NCBI RefSeq assembly: GCF_030316135.1
Contig: NZ_CP128185.1
Location: 3,162,001 to 3,226,000 of the forward strand
Origin: Aliiglaciecola sp. LCG003
GTDB lineage: Bacteria > Pseudomonadota > Gammaproteobacteria > Enterobacterales > Alteromonadaceae
DNA: 64,000 nt
Direction: 5' to 3'
Shown here: one piece after another, positions 39,229 through 46,995 of the stretch
How positions within the stretch are numbered: position 1 is the stretch's first letter
How the letters are laid out: each line of letters begins with the position of its first letter
Position numbers and translations under genes: made by a program
Notes under the pieces: model-generated
Told to the model about the DNA's origin: nothing
The model's database searches: none
The model's input: only the letters and a program-made list of their open reading frames with translations

Positions 39229-39645
39229 ATGGACACCATTATGGAATCATTCGCAGGATTAACTAGTTTTACTATTTATTTCGCTGTTTCAATTGCGCTG
39301 CTGTTTGTATTTAAACTGGCTTACACCTTGGTCACGCCGCAAGATGAGTGGAAACTAGTAAAAGAGGAGCGCAATACAGCAGCAGCTCTTGGCTTTGGCG
39401 GAGCCATTGTGGGCTTTTGTATCGCTTTAGCAGGTGCAGTTAGTAACTCGGCCTCATTAGTCGATTTTGCTATCTGGGGATTCGTAGCCCTTATTGCTCA
39501 AGTTCTAGCTTTCTTGATATTACGTTTTACTTTCATGCCAAAAATCGCCGAACGTATCGACAATCAAGAAGTATCCGCCGGTATTATGTTAGCATCAATG
39601 TCTATTGGCGTCGGGCTGCTTAACGCGGCTTGCATGACGTATTAA
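39229..39645 (+). CDS. yjfL: YjfL family membrane protein (DUF350)
   Basis: 138 residues with four predicted membrane helices arranged as two DUF350 repeats (TIYFAVSIALLFVFKLAYTLVTP and GVGLLNAACMTY at the ends; AALGFGGAIVGFCIALAGAVSNS in the middle). DUF350 genes regularly accompany YjfC-type ATP-grasp ligases. Ribosome binding site AAGGAAA. Confidence 0.82.
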   Translation: MDTIMESFAGLTSFTIYFAVSIALLFVFKLAYTLVTPQDEWKLVKEERNTAAALGFGGAIVGFCIALAGAVSNSASLVDFAIWGFVALIAQVLAFLILRFTFMPKIAERIDNQEVSAGIMLASMSIGVGLLNAACMTY

Positions 39646-39655
39646 GGGGCCTATT

Positions 39656-40270
39656 ATGACACCCAAACGCAGTGCTCAAATAACACTTCCAATGATTCGT
39701 AAGCATTTTGCACTTAAACCGCTCACGGTGGGTGTGGTTGGCGTTTTGCTTGCTGCCTGCTCTGACAACCGTCAAGAAGCCACTGTGTATACAAACGAAC
39801 AGGATTGTAAAGACGCCAACCCAGAACAAGCTCAAACCTGTGTAACTGCCTATAAGCAGGCATTGGCCGAAGCAGAGCGCACCGCTCCTAAATATAACAG
39901 CCAAGGTGACTGTGAGAGTGAGTTCGGGCCAAATCAGTGTCGCTATGTGGAACGCAATTCAAGCTCGTTTTTCATCCCTTTTATGACGGGTTACATGATC
40001 AGTAATTTGTTGTCGCCAAATCGCTATCAATACCAACCGCTGTTTACCTCCTATTCACCCTATTCTTCCTATCGCCATCGCTGGGTCGGTGCAGACGGTT
40101 ATGATTATGGTGATATTCGCAAACGTAATTACAAAGTCAAACCCGATGCGTTTAAACCCAAACCTACTGTGAGTAAAACCATAAAGCGGGGCGGTTTTGG
40201 TAGCAGTGTTCGCGCAAAATCTAGCTGGGGCAGTAAGAGCAGCGGCTCTAAAGGCGGCTGGGGCGGATAA
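39656..40270 (+). CDS. yjfM: YjfM-like lipoprotein (DUF1190)
   Basis: 204 residues. A lipoprotein-type signal ending in LLAAC (Cys near residue 35) leads to a Cys-containing domain (DCKDANPEQAQTCVTAY; CESEFGPNQCRYV) and a low-complexity Gly/Ser/Lys tail ending SKGGWGG. The Cys and Gly-rich pattern fits DUF1190. The last codons form part of a GC-rich hairpin. Likely the envelope-exposed member of the operon. Confidence 0.78.
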   Translation: MTPKRSAQITLPMIRKHFALKPLTVGVVGVLLAACSDNRQEATVYTNEQDCKDANPEQAQTCVTAYKQALAEAERTAPKYNSQGDCESEFGPNQCRYVERNSSSFFIPFMTGYMISNLLSPNRYQYQPLFTSYSPYSSYRHRWVGADGYDYGDIRKRNYKVKPDAFKPKPTVSKTIKRGGFGSSVRAKSSWGSKSSGSKGGWGG

Positions 40271-40329
40271 ACCGCCCTTAAGGTCAATCCACTAACTTTT
40301 CATTATGCGGCAGGGATGCTGTCCCTGCC
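40261..40329 (+). other. Two consecutive hairpins between yjfM and yjfC
   Basis: GGGCGG-ATAAA-CCGCCC (40261-40277) includes the yjfM stop codon, and GGCAGGGA-TGCTG-TCCCTGCC (40309-40329) lies 38 nt before yjfC. Neither is followed by a T run, so they more likely affect mRNA processing or the relative level of yjfC than full termination. Confidence 0.6.
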
Positions 40330-40366
40330 CATCAACCCGACTCACGCCAAGCACTGAGGTACCTGC

Positions 40367-41536
40367 ATGATCCGATTACCCATTGATGAAAGACTAGATT
40401 GGCAGCAACAAGCAGACAAGATTGGCTTTCATTTTCATACAATGTACGGGGACCGCTATTGGGATGAAAGAGCCTATTATTCTTTTACCCGCGAACAAAT
40501 TGAAAATGACTTAGAAGATCCGACCGAAGAGCTGAATCAAATGGCTTTGCATGTGGTCGACAACATCATCAACGATGAAGAACTACTGAAAAAATTTGCT
40601 ATTCCGGCCAGTCAGTGGGATTTGGTTAGACACTCTTGGCGGCAAAAAGACCCTTCGTTGTACGGCCGCATCGATCTATCCTACGATGGATCTTCGCCGG
40701 CAAAATTGCTTGAGATGAACATGGATACACCTACCTCTGTGTTTGAAGCAGGCCATTGGCAATGGCTTTGGTTAGAACAAAATGTGGATAGCGCTAAGTT
40801 GCCTCGTTCGGCAGACCAATTTAATTCCATTCAAGAAAAGTTAATTTATCGTTTTGCGGACATCGCAGCTAAGCATCCTAACCAACAGCTCCATTTTGCA
40901 TGTTGTAAAGATACCAAGGAAGACTTAGGTACCATTGAATATCTTGCATCTTGCGCAGCAGAATCGGGGATCCCTGTAAAATTTAGCTTTATTGAAGATA
41001 TTGGCATCACGCAAGATAATCAATTCACCGATCTGGATGATGAACTCATAGAATGGATATTTAAGCTATACCCTTGGGAGTTCATGATGCGCGAAGAGTT
41101 TGGGGACTACCTTGCTCAGCAAAAATGTCACTGGTTGGAACCCCCATGGAAGTCATTATTATCCAACAAAGCAATCTTGCCTCTGCTTTGGTCGCATTTC
41201 CCCAAGCATCCCAATTTGTTGCCAGCATACTTTGCTGATCAACAGCATTTGCTAGACCAAAAAGGTGGTATTGTCCGCAAACCTATTTTCTCTAGGGAAG
41301 GCGCTAATATTAAGATTCAAAAAGATGGCAAGGTGATCGCTGAATCAGACGGATTCTATGGCGATGAAGGGTTTATATATCAAGGATATGCGCCCTTACC
41401 TAAATTTGGCGATTATTATACCTTGATAGGGAGTTGGCTGGTGGGTGATAAGGCAGCAGGTTTAACTATTCGTGAGGATGGCAATATTATCACTCAAGAC
41501 ATGAGCCGATTTGTGCCACATATCATCATTGACTGA
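40367..41536 (+). CDS. yjfC: Glutathionylspermidine-synthase-like ATP-grasp ligase (YjfC)
   Basis: 389 residues of the C-terminal GspS (pre-ATP-grasp plus ATP-grasp) family without an amidase domain. Typical segments are LLEMNMDTPTSVFEAGHWQW near residue 107, LLPAYF...VRKPIFSREGANI near 285-310, and ESDGFYGDEGFIYQGYAPLP. The family forms an amide bond to a peptide or amine; the substrate in yjf operons is unknown. Its last 75 bp overlap the 3' end of the convergent TSUP gene. Confidence 0.88.
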   Translation: MIRLPIDERLDWQQQADKIGFHFHTMYGDRYWDERAYYSFTREQIENDLEDPTEELNQMALHVVDNIINDEELLKKFAIPASQWDLVRHSWRQKDPSLYGRIDLSYDGSSPAKLLEMNMDTPTSVFEAGHWQWLWLEQNVDSAKLPRSADQFNSIQEKLIYRFADIAAKHPNQQLHFACCKDTKEDLGTIEYLASCAAESGIPVKFSFIEDIGITQDNQFTDLDDELIEWIFKLYPWEFMMREEFGDYLAQQKCHWLEPPWKSLLSNKAILPLLWSHFPKHPNLLPAYFADQQHLLDQKGGIVRKPIFSREGANIKIQKDGKVIAESDGFYGDEGFIYQGYAPLPKFGDYYTLIGSWLVGDKAAGLTIREDGNIITQDMSRFVPHIIID

Positions 41537-42310
41537 GACAGAAGGTGGCATATCATCTACAACGGCCAAGATACCTTGCCAAACTAATTGAGCAGATAAT
41601 ACACTCAAGATCAGTCTAAATATTAATTTGAATTTTGCCGTCGGCAACTTAACTAAAAGTCGTAAACCAAACCAAGTGCCTAGGGCACCAGCACTAATCA
41701 TTAATAATATCAGTGGCAGCCATTGCCAGAATGAAAAGCCAGCCGCCACATAAACCAACGCTTTCAAAGTGTGCTGAAGGGTCATACAACTAGAAAACGT
41801 GGCCGTGAAGCGCATCTTGTCGTAGCCATTTACATGCATCCAACTACCCACTAACGGACCGCTGGCTCCGACAAACATAGAAAGAAAAGTGGTGATGTAG
41901 CCTGCTATTATCTTCCATAGGGTAGAGGTCTCAGCAATTTTAGGCGTCACGCCCCACAATAAATACAAGACAAAGATGCCAACTGCTATCTTACTCAAAT
42001 CGTGGGGGAAGTCCGCTACAAAAAACCAAGAGCTCAGCGCGCCGCCTAGCCCGCCTATAGAAAAAAATATCAGCATGGCGCGATCAATGTAACGAAAGGT
42101 CATAGCTGCGCGGTTTGCATTTGAGCCTAATTGCACTAAACCGTGCACAGGTATAACGACCGACATCGGCATAATTGATGCTAACACCACCAGCAACATC
42201 AGTCCGCCCCCCGCGCCAAATGCAGCAGTAAAGAAAGATGTCATTCCGGCCAATACGATTAATAGGCAAGTCGTAAGAGGCGTTAAAAAATCGTTGGTGA
42301 AAAATTCCAT
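41462..42310 (-). CDS. TSUP-family membrane permease (TauE/SafE)
   Basis: 282 residues, about eight membrane helices, with the two family half-repeats (FFTAAFGAGGGLMLLVVLASIMP near the start and FVGASGPLVGSWMHVNGYDKM in the middle). Members export or import sulfite, sulfoacetate or related anions; no substrate can be assigned. The coding region runs 75 bp into the 3' end of yjfC on the opposite strand, adding a hydrophilic tail of about 25 residues (DDMPPSVSVNDDMWHKS). Confidence 0.85.
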   Translation of the reverse strand: MEFFTNDFLTPLTTCLLIVLAGMTSFFTAAFGAGGGLMLLVVLASIMPMSVVIPVHGLVQLGSNANRAAMTFRYIDRAMLIFFSIGGLGGALSSWFFVADFPHDLSKIAVGIFVLYLLWGVTPKIAETSTLWKIIAGYITTFLSMFVGASGPLVGSWMHVNGYDKMRFTATFSSCMTLQHTLKALVYVAAGFSFWQWLPLILLMISAGALGTWFGLRLLVKLPTAKFKLIFRLILSVLSAQLVWQGILAVVDDMPPSVSVNDDMWHKSAHVLSDNIAILTNS

Positions 42311-42633
42311 TTATCTATATTAACTGAAAAACAGTAGCGATAAATCTTATATTAACTAGATATTTTATCCTGCGATTAATATGCACAAACAGGGGGTCAG
42401 CAACGACAGTTTTCACCCATTTGTACGGTCTAGCAGGCATCAATTATGTGAAGCCTGGGGAAATTCCAACCTGTCGTAATCAGCTTAAATTTCACGGTGA
42501 TAAAACTTGTTACATCTATTAGGGTTCCAATCACTATCTGCGCCCTTTACACTGCAGCGACAATAAAAACCGTTGTTTAACCTAGCTTAGCGATTTTAAG
42601 CCTTGCGGTAGTATAGTAATTTAAGGAACCTAT
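42311..42633. other. Divergent intergenic region, nothing specific seen
   Basis: 323 bp between the TSUP gene and the rhomboid gene, reading apart. It should contain both promoters, but no convincing -10/-35 pair, repeat or small reading frame stood out. Confidence 0.5.
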
Positions 42634-43194
42634 GTGACGGGAAATGCAACCTCAAAGCTCTACTTACAATTTAAGTTTGTTTTTTATTTCATACTAACCT
42701 TTGCAATAATTGAGTTGGTAAATATTATTTCGAACCGCAGTTTGAATGTGTTCGGTATTTATCCTCGTGAGTTATTTGGCTTACGGGGTATTTTGTTGAG
42801 TCCTTTGCTACACAGAGATATTTTTCACTTCGGTGCAAATATTGTCACATTAGCAATTTTCAGTTGGCTGGTGCTGCAATATGGCCGCAATAAGTTTTTC
42901 GCGATTACACTATTTATTGTACTCAGCAGCGGCTTAATGGTTTGGATATTGGGCCGTTCTGCCATGCACATAGGTGCCAGTGGATTGGTATATGGTTATC
43001 TAGGGTTTTTATTCTTAGGCGGGCTACTGGCAGAAAGATTTAAATTGTTGTTTATTTCACTTATTGTCACATTTTTTTACGGGGGATTGATTTTTGGTGT
43101 CTTCCCTACCCGCACGTTTGTATCTTGGGAGTCCCATTTATTCGGCTTCATAACAGGATTAGTGGCTGCAAAAATTTGGGCAAAAAGGAGATAG
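42634..43194 (+). CDS. Rhomboid-family intramembrane serine protease
   Basis: 186 residues, about six membrane helices. The catalytic Ser is in the GASGLVYGYLG motif near residue 114 and the catalytic His in SHLFGFITG near 167; the HRDIFHFGANI segment matches the conserved rhomboid HxxxxHxxxN pattern. GTG start with AAGGA 7 nt upstream. It might belong to the rhombosortase branch, but nothing in the immediate neighbourhood supports that. Confidence 0.88.
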   Translation: MTGNATSKLYLQFKFVFYFILTFAIIELVNIISNRSLNVFGIYPRELFGLRGILLSPLLHRDIFHFGANIVTLAIFSWLVLQYGRNKFFAITLFIVLSSGLMVWILGRSAMHIGASGLVYGYLGFLFLGGLLAERFKLLFISLIVTFFYGGLIFGVFPTRTFVSWESHLFGFITGLVAAKIWAKRR

Positions 43195-43216
43195 TCGCGC
43201 AAAAATAATTACACCA

Positions 43217-43279
43217 GTGAGTTATATTATCGCAGTTATTTGCACTTTGGGCCCGTTGTTATTAGAGCTTTGGTGGTAA
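43217..43279 (+). CDS. Possible 20-residue hydrophobic small protein
   Basis: GTG-started frame encoding MSYIIAVICTLGPLLLELWW, a single hydrophobic stretch, in the gap after the rhomboid gene. The frame is open further upstream across the rhomboid stop. No good ribosome binding site, so coding is uncertain. Confidence 0.2.
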   Translation: MSYIIAVICTLGPLLLELWW

Positions 43280-43320
43280 ATTCGATATAATTTTTGTTCC
43301 TATTATGAGAGTCCTAATTC

Positions 43321-44052
43321 ATGACCAATCAAGCAGAAAGTTCGACAAGCAAAAAGCCTGCTAAACCTAAACAAAACGGCGGTTTCCTTGGGAACTTGGC
43401 ATTTAATATTGTTATCCCAGTATTAATTCTAACCAACCTAAGTGGAGAAGACTCCTTAGGGCCAGCCTGGAGCGTAGTGATTGCCTTGCTATTTCCAATT
43501 GGCTTTGGCCTATGGGATCTGAAGAAATCAGGCAAAGTTAACGGTTTTTCTGTGCTAGGGATTATCAGTATTTTTCTGACCGGTGGTATAACACTGCTCA
43601 AACTACCAGCAGAATATATAGCTATTAAAGAAGCCGCGATCCCATTGTTAATTGGTATTGCCGTGTTAGTCTCGCAATTCACTCAAAAGCCTTTAGTCAG
43701 ACTCCTTATTTTGAATGAGAATGTGATTGACCTACAAGCATTAAATCTGGCTCTTGAAAATAAAAATAATACTGCGCTTTTTAATCAGAAGGTAAATGTC
43801 AGCTCTTATATTGTGACAGCATCTTTTTTCTTATCCTCAGCACTTAATTATATTTTAGCGAAAATGATTTTAGTTAGCGAGCCAGGCACAACCGCATATA
43901 TTGAAGAGTTAGGGCGTATGACGGCTCTAAGCTATCCAGTTATTGTGATCCCAAGCACTATTATGTTATTTGGCGCAATAGGTTATTTATTTGTACAAAT
44001 GAAAAAGTTGACTGGCGAAGATTTTTTCACATTTATATTAGAAGAAGCTTAG
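43321..44052 (+). CDS. VC0807-family membrane protein
   Basis: 243 residues with a Lys-rich cytoplasmic N-terminus (KKPAKPKQNG) and about six helices. The order LAFNIVIPVLILTNLSGEDSLGP, IGFGLWDLKKSGKVNGFSVLGIISIFLTGGITL, and a late FFLSSALNYILAKMIL matches the uncharacterised VC0807 family of Vibrio. No transport substrate known. Ends before a strong bidirectional terminator. Confidence 0.78.
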   Translation: MTNQAESSTSKKPAKPKQNGGFLGNLAFNIVIPVLILTNLSGEDSLGPAWSVVIALLFPIGFGLWDLKKSGKVNGFSVLGIISIFLTGGITLLKLPAEYIAIKEAAIPLLIGIAVLVSQFTQKPLVRLLILNENVIDLQALNLALENKNNTALFNQKVNVSSYIVTASFFLSSALNYILAKMILVSEPGTTAYIEELGRMTALSYPVIVIPSTIMLFGAIGYLFVQMKKLTGEDFFTFILEEA

Positions 44053-44093
44053 CTCGGTAGCGTACTATTCGATTAACAAGGCTAGCAAGATAT

Positions 44094-44127
44094 AAAAAAG
44101 AGGTATCAATTGATACCTCTTTTTTGT
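44094..44127. terminator. Bidirectional terminator between VC0807-family gene and phoA
   Basis: A 32-bp perfect palindrome, AAAAAAGAGGTATCAA and its complement, between convergent genes. Confidence 0.9.
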
Positions 44128-44151
44128 TTTAACCACCATTATTAGTGTCAT

Positions 44152-45450
44152 TTAGTCTGCTTGTTGACCCAGCAAAGCAAATATTTTTTGCGGAATTTCA
44201 ACATTATCCATATGCCCTGAGAAGTGCTCAGAACCAGCCCCCATGGCAAATATCTGCACATCAACGCCTGTGTGACCAGAGGTAGTCCATCCGGTATTCG
44301 TGCGCTTATCCATAACTTTTTTCAGTTGTACGTAAACGGCTTTTTGGTCGCCAATACTAGCAGTTGCAATGAGCGCTTTTTCTTCCTCCGTTAACGCAAA
44401 TCCTAAACCCTTGTGCGCTTCTTCGAATGGTGTATCACTAGTGGTCATTTTAGCCGCTAGAGTAGTTAAAGACGCATTAAGATTTTTTAGCGGATCTGGC
44501 TTCCACTCATATAAACCATCGGCTGCGAGAGTAAATCCGCCGGTACTATGGTCGGCGGTCAACACCACTAGGGTGTCTGGATGCTGCTCAACATAGCTTT
44601 CAAGCCATTCTAGGGTCTTGGCCAAATCATGCATTTCAGCCATAGCAGACGCCACATCGTTAGAATGCCCTGCCCAATCTACCTGACTGGCTTCCACTAC
44701 CAAGAAGAAGCCCTTGTCGTTCTCGAGTTGTTTGACCGCAGCCCCTGTCAACATGGGTAAACGCACACGGTTGTTGGTATCCAGAGCCCAGGGCATACCC
44801 TGCTCGCCAAATAATCCAATTACAGGTTTATTAGGCTGCAAATCCCCCAAAGCTGATAAGGTATCAATGTATTGGTATCCGGCAGCTTGAAATTGCTCAA
44901 CCAAGTTACGATCTTTACGGATAAAGTAATCCCAGCCACCGCCTAACATCACATCTAACACAAACATTCCATTTAGTTTTCGATCATAGTAGCTATCTGC
45001 TATTTGATCATAATTGCGACGGGACTCATTGTGAGCAGCAAAAGATGCTGGTGTGGCATGATTGATTTGCGAGGTAACTGCAACTCCGGTTTTCATCCCT
45101 TTGAGTCGGGCCAACTCTAAAGTGGTTTGAAGGGACTTCTTGTCAATATCAACGGCGATGGCACCATTGTAAGACTTAAACCCTGTCGATAGTGCAGTAG
45201 CACCGGCTGCTGAATCAGTGACATAACCACTCATTCGTGCAGGATAGGTGCTGGCCATGCCAACTAAGTGACGGTCAAACACAGTTTCTTCTATATTTGC
45301 CGACGATTTATCGTCCGCAAAATAACGATAAGCAGTGGTATACGCCGGTCCCATACCATCACCTATCACCATGATGATATTCTTAGGTTTTTCATCTGCA
45401 TTGGCAGTACAAAGTACCAACACACTAAGCAGTGCTAAAATAGATTTCAT
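44152..45450 (-). CDS. phoA: Periplasmic alkaline phosphatase (PhoA family)
   Basis: 432 residues with an N-terminal Sec signal (MKSILALLSVLVLCTANA). Metal site Asp in MVIGDGMG near residue 31, nucleophile Ser in YVTDSAAGATALSTG near 82, VEASQVDWAGHSND near 255, VVLTADHSTGGF near 298 and the final TSGHTGVDV. This is the Bacillus/Alteromonadales-type monodomain enzyme. No Pho box was recognised upstream. Ribosome binding site GGAG. Confidence 0.93.
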   Translation of the reverse strand: MKSILALLSVLVLCTANADEKPKNIIMVIGDGMGPAYTTAYRYFADDKSSANIEETVFDRHLVGMASTYPARMSGYVTDSAAGATALSTGFKSYNGAIAVDIDKKSLQTTLELARLKGMKTGVAVTSQINHATPASFAAHNESRRNYDQIADSYYDRKLNGMFVLDVMLGGGWDYFIRKDRNLVEQFQAAGYQYIDTLSALGDLQPNKPVIGLFGEQGMPWALDTNNRVRLPMLTGAAVKQLENDKGFFLVVEASQVDWAGHSNDVASAMAEMHDLAKTLEWLESYVEQHPDTLVVLTADHSTGGFTLAADGLYEWKPDPLKNLNASLTTLAAKMTTSDTPFEEAHKGLGFALTEEEKALIATASIGDQKAVYVQLKKVMDKRTNTGWTTSGHTGVDVQIFAMGAGSEHFSGHMDNVEIPQKIFALLGQQAD

Positions 45451-45698
45451 TACAACTCCGAATGACTATTTACTTCAGGATTCATTATACCTGTGAAGGC
45501 GGATCATACTGGAATAAGCCAAAAGAGGCACTACAGTTTGCTGATTTTGAACCCATAACTATAGCAAATGAACGTGAATTTGAACCTATAGGTCTCATTT
45601 CAATGACCATAAGAAATACACGGGCCCCTAAGGGAGTGGTATTTTTAGGAATAATTTGTCGGCATTTCTGCCAAAGGATAATACTAGAAGTCGTATGT

Positions 45699-46649
45699 TT
45701 AGTCTGATTCTAATTTTTCACGCATGCGCTGTTGAACCACATCCACTAACAAATCAGGCTGAAACTTTGAGATAAAGCGGTTGCAACCAACCTTCTCAAC
45801 CATAGCTTCATTAAAACTACCACTTAGCGAGGTATTGAGTGCGATGAATAGGTGCTTCATGCGCTCATCTGAACGCACTTCTGAGGTCAAACGATAACCG
45901 TCCATCTCAGGCATTTCTGCATCGGTAAACATCATCAAAATTTCGTCGGTGACATTTTTGCCTTCATCAGCCCATTGTCGTAACAAGTTCAACGCCATCA
46001 AACCGTCACGCCGCTCAATGATATTTATACCCAATTGCTTTAATGTGTCTCGGATCTGCCACCTTGCTGTTGCCGAGTCATCTACAACTAACACAGTTTG
46101 CCCCTTCAAATGCTTTACCACATCTTCATCGAGTACATCTTCAGAAATATGGGTGTCGTACTCAATAATTTCTGCCAAGACCTTTTCCACGTCGATAATT
46201 TCCACTAGCTCATTTTTACCATCAACTTCAATTTGAGTAATCGCAGTCAGATAGTTGTTTTTGCCTATAGTGGTAGGCGGTGGCTGGATATTACTCCAGG
46301 ATGTATTGACTATGTTCATCACCTCGCCGATCAAAAAACCCTGCACACTACGATTGTATTCAGTGATGATGACATTTTGATTCTGCGATACTTTTGGAGA
46401 GGAACTGATTTTAATGGCTTGGCGCAAATCGATCACAGGTATTGATGTACCGCGATAGTTGGTTATACCTTTTAAATGAGCATGTGAACCGGGAATTTGA
46501 TTTAGTTGTGGTACCGTAATCACTTCTTTTACTTTGAAAACATTGATTGCAAAAGTGTGCCTCGTACCTAACTTAAACATCAAAAGTTCAAGCCTGTTCT
46601 CGCCTACAAGTTGAGTTCTTTGATCGACTGACGCTAAAATTCCGGACAT
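45699..46649 (-). CDS. cheV: Chemotaxis coupling protein CheV
   Basis: Hybrid adaptor linking chemoreceptors to CheA. A CheW-like domain (about 15-160) is followed by a response-regulator domain with the acidic pair VLVVDDSATARW, the phospho-acceptor Asp in MMFTDAEMPEMDGYRL, the conserved Thr region ALNTSLSG and Lys in FISKF. I start at the ATG giving MSGILASVDQRTQLVGENRLELL, as in Vibrio CheV; a Met three codons earlier is the alternative. Confidence 0.93.
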   Translation of the reverse strand: MSGILASVDQRTQLVGENRLELLMFKLGTRHTFAINVFKVKEVITVPQLNQIPGSHAHLKGITNYRGTSIPVIDLRQAIKISSSPKVSQNQNVIITEYNRSVQGFLIGEVMNIVNTSWSNIQPPPTTIGKNNYLTAITQIEVDGKNELVEIIDVEKVLAEIIEYDTHISEDVLDEDVVKHLKGQTVLVVDDSATARWQIRDTLKQLGINIIERRDGLMALNLLRQWADEGKNVTDEILMMFTDAEMPEMDGYRLTSEVRSDERMKHLFIALNTSLSGSFNEAMVEKVGCNRFISKFQPDLLVDVVQQRMREKLESD

Positions 46650-46995
46650 AGGTACCATACACTTAGTTGACTATATACATAATAGTCTTAAAACGGCTCT
46701 GTGGTAAACCTGTCAACGGCATAGTTTTATACTATAGCCGAATTATTCACAGCGGTTATTTTTACAATTTAATATATATCGCTATGGAAATTGTTTTACT
46801 CACGCCACACATTCACAATATCTATACCGAAAATAATTAACATCAGTTTCATTTATTCAAACCATCCCGTTACTATGACTCCATCGATGCAAACAATATT
46901 AACAATAGGCGAATCGATAATTTTAAGTTAATAGCCAAGTCACTACTTCGCTGTTGACCTCAGTTCCCTACAAAAGTAACGAGAAGGATAGAGCT
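46650..46995. other. Divergent intergenic region between cheV and aceA
   Basis: 346 bp. Toward cheV there is a sigma-70-like element (separate entry) and, beside it, a bulged hairpin CGGC-ATAGT-TTTAT-ACTAT-A-GCCG (46717-46740). The aceA-side promoter was not resolved. No coding frame was found. Confidence 0.55.
46688..46716 (-). promoter_or_regulatory. Possible sigma-70 promoter of cheV
   Basis: Minus strand: perfect TTGACA (46711-46716), 17-nt spacer, weak TTTTAA (46688-46693). It would give a leader of about 30 nt. The -10 is poor, so confidence is limited. Confidence 0.4.

Noticed and set aside
45462-45707. 81-codon plus-strand frame between phoA and cheV
   Set aside because: It has no ribosome binding site, matches nothing I recognise, and spans the phoA upstream region.
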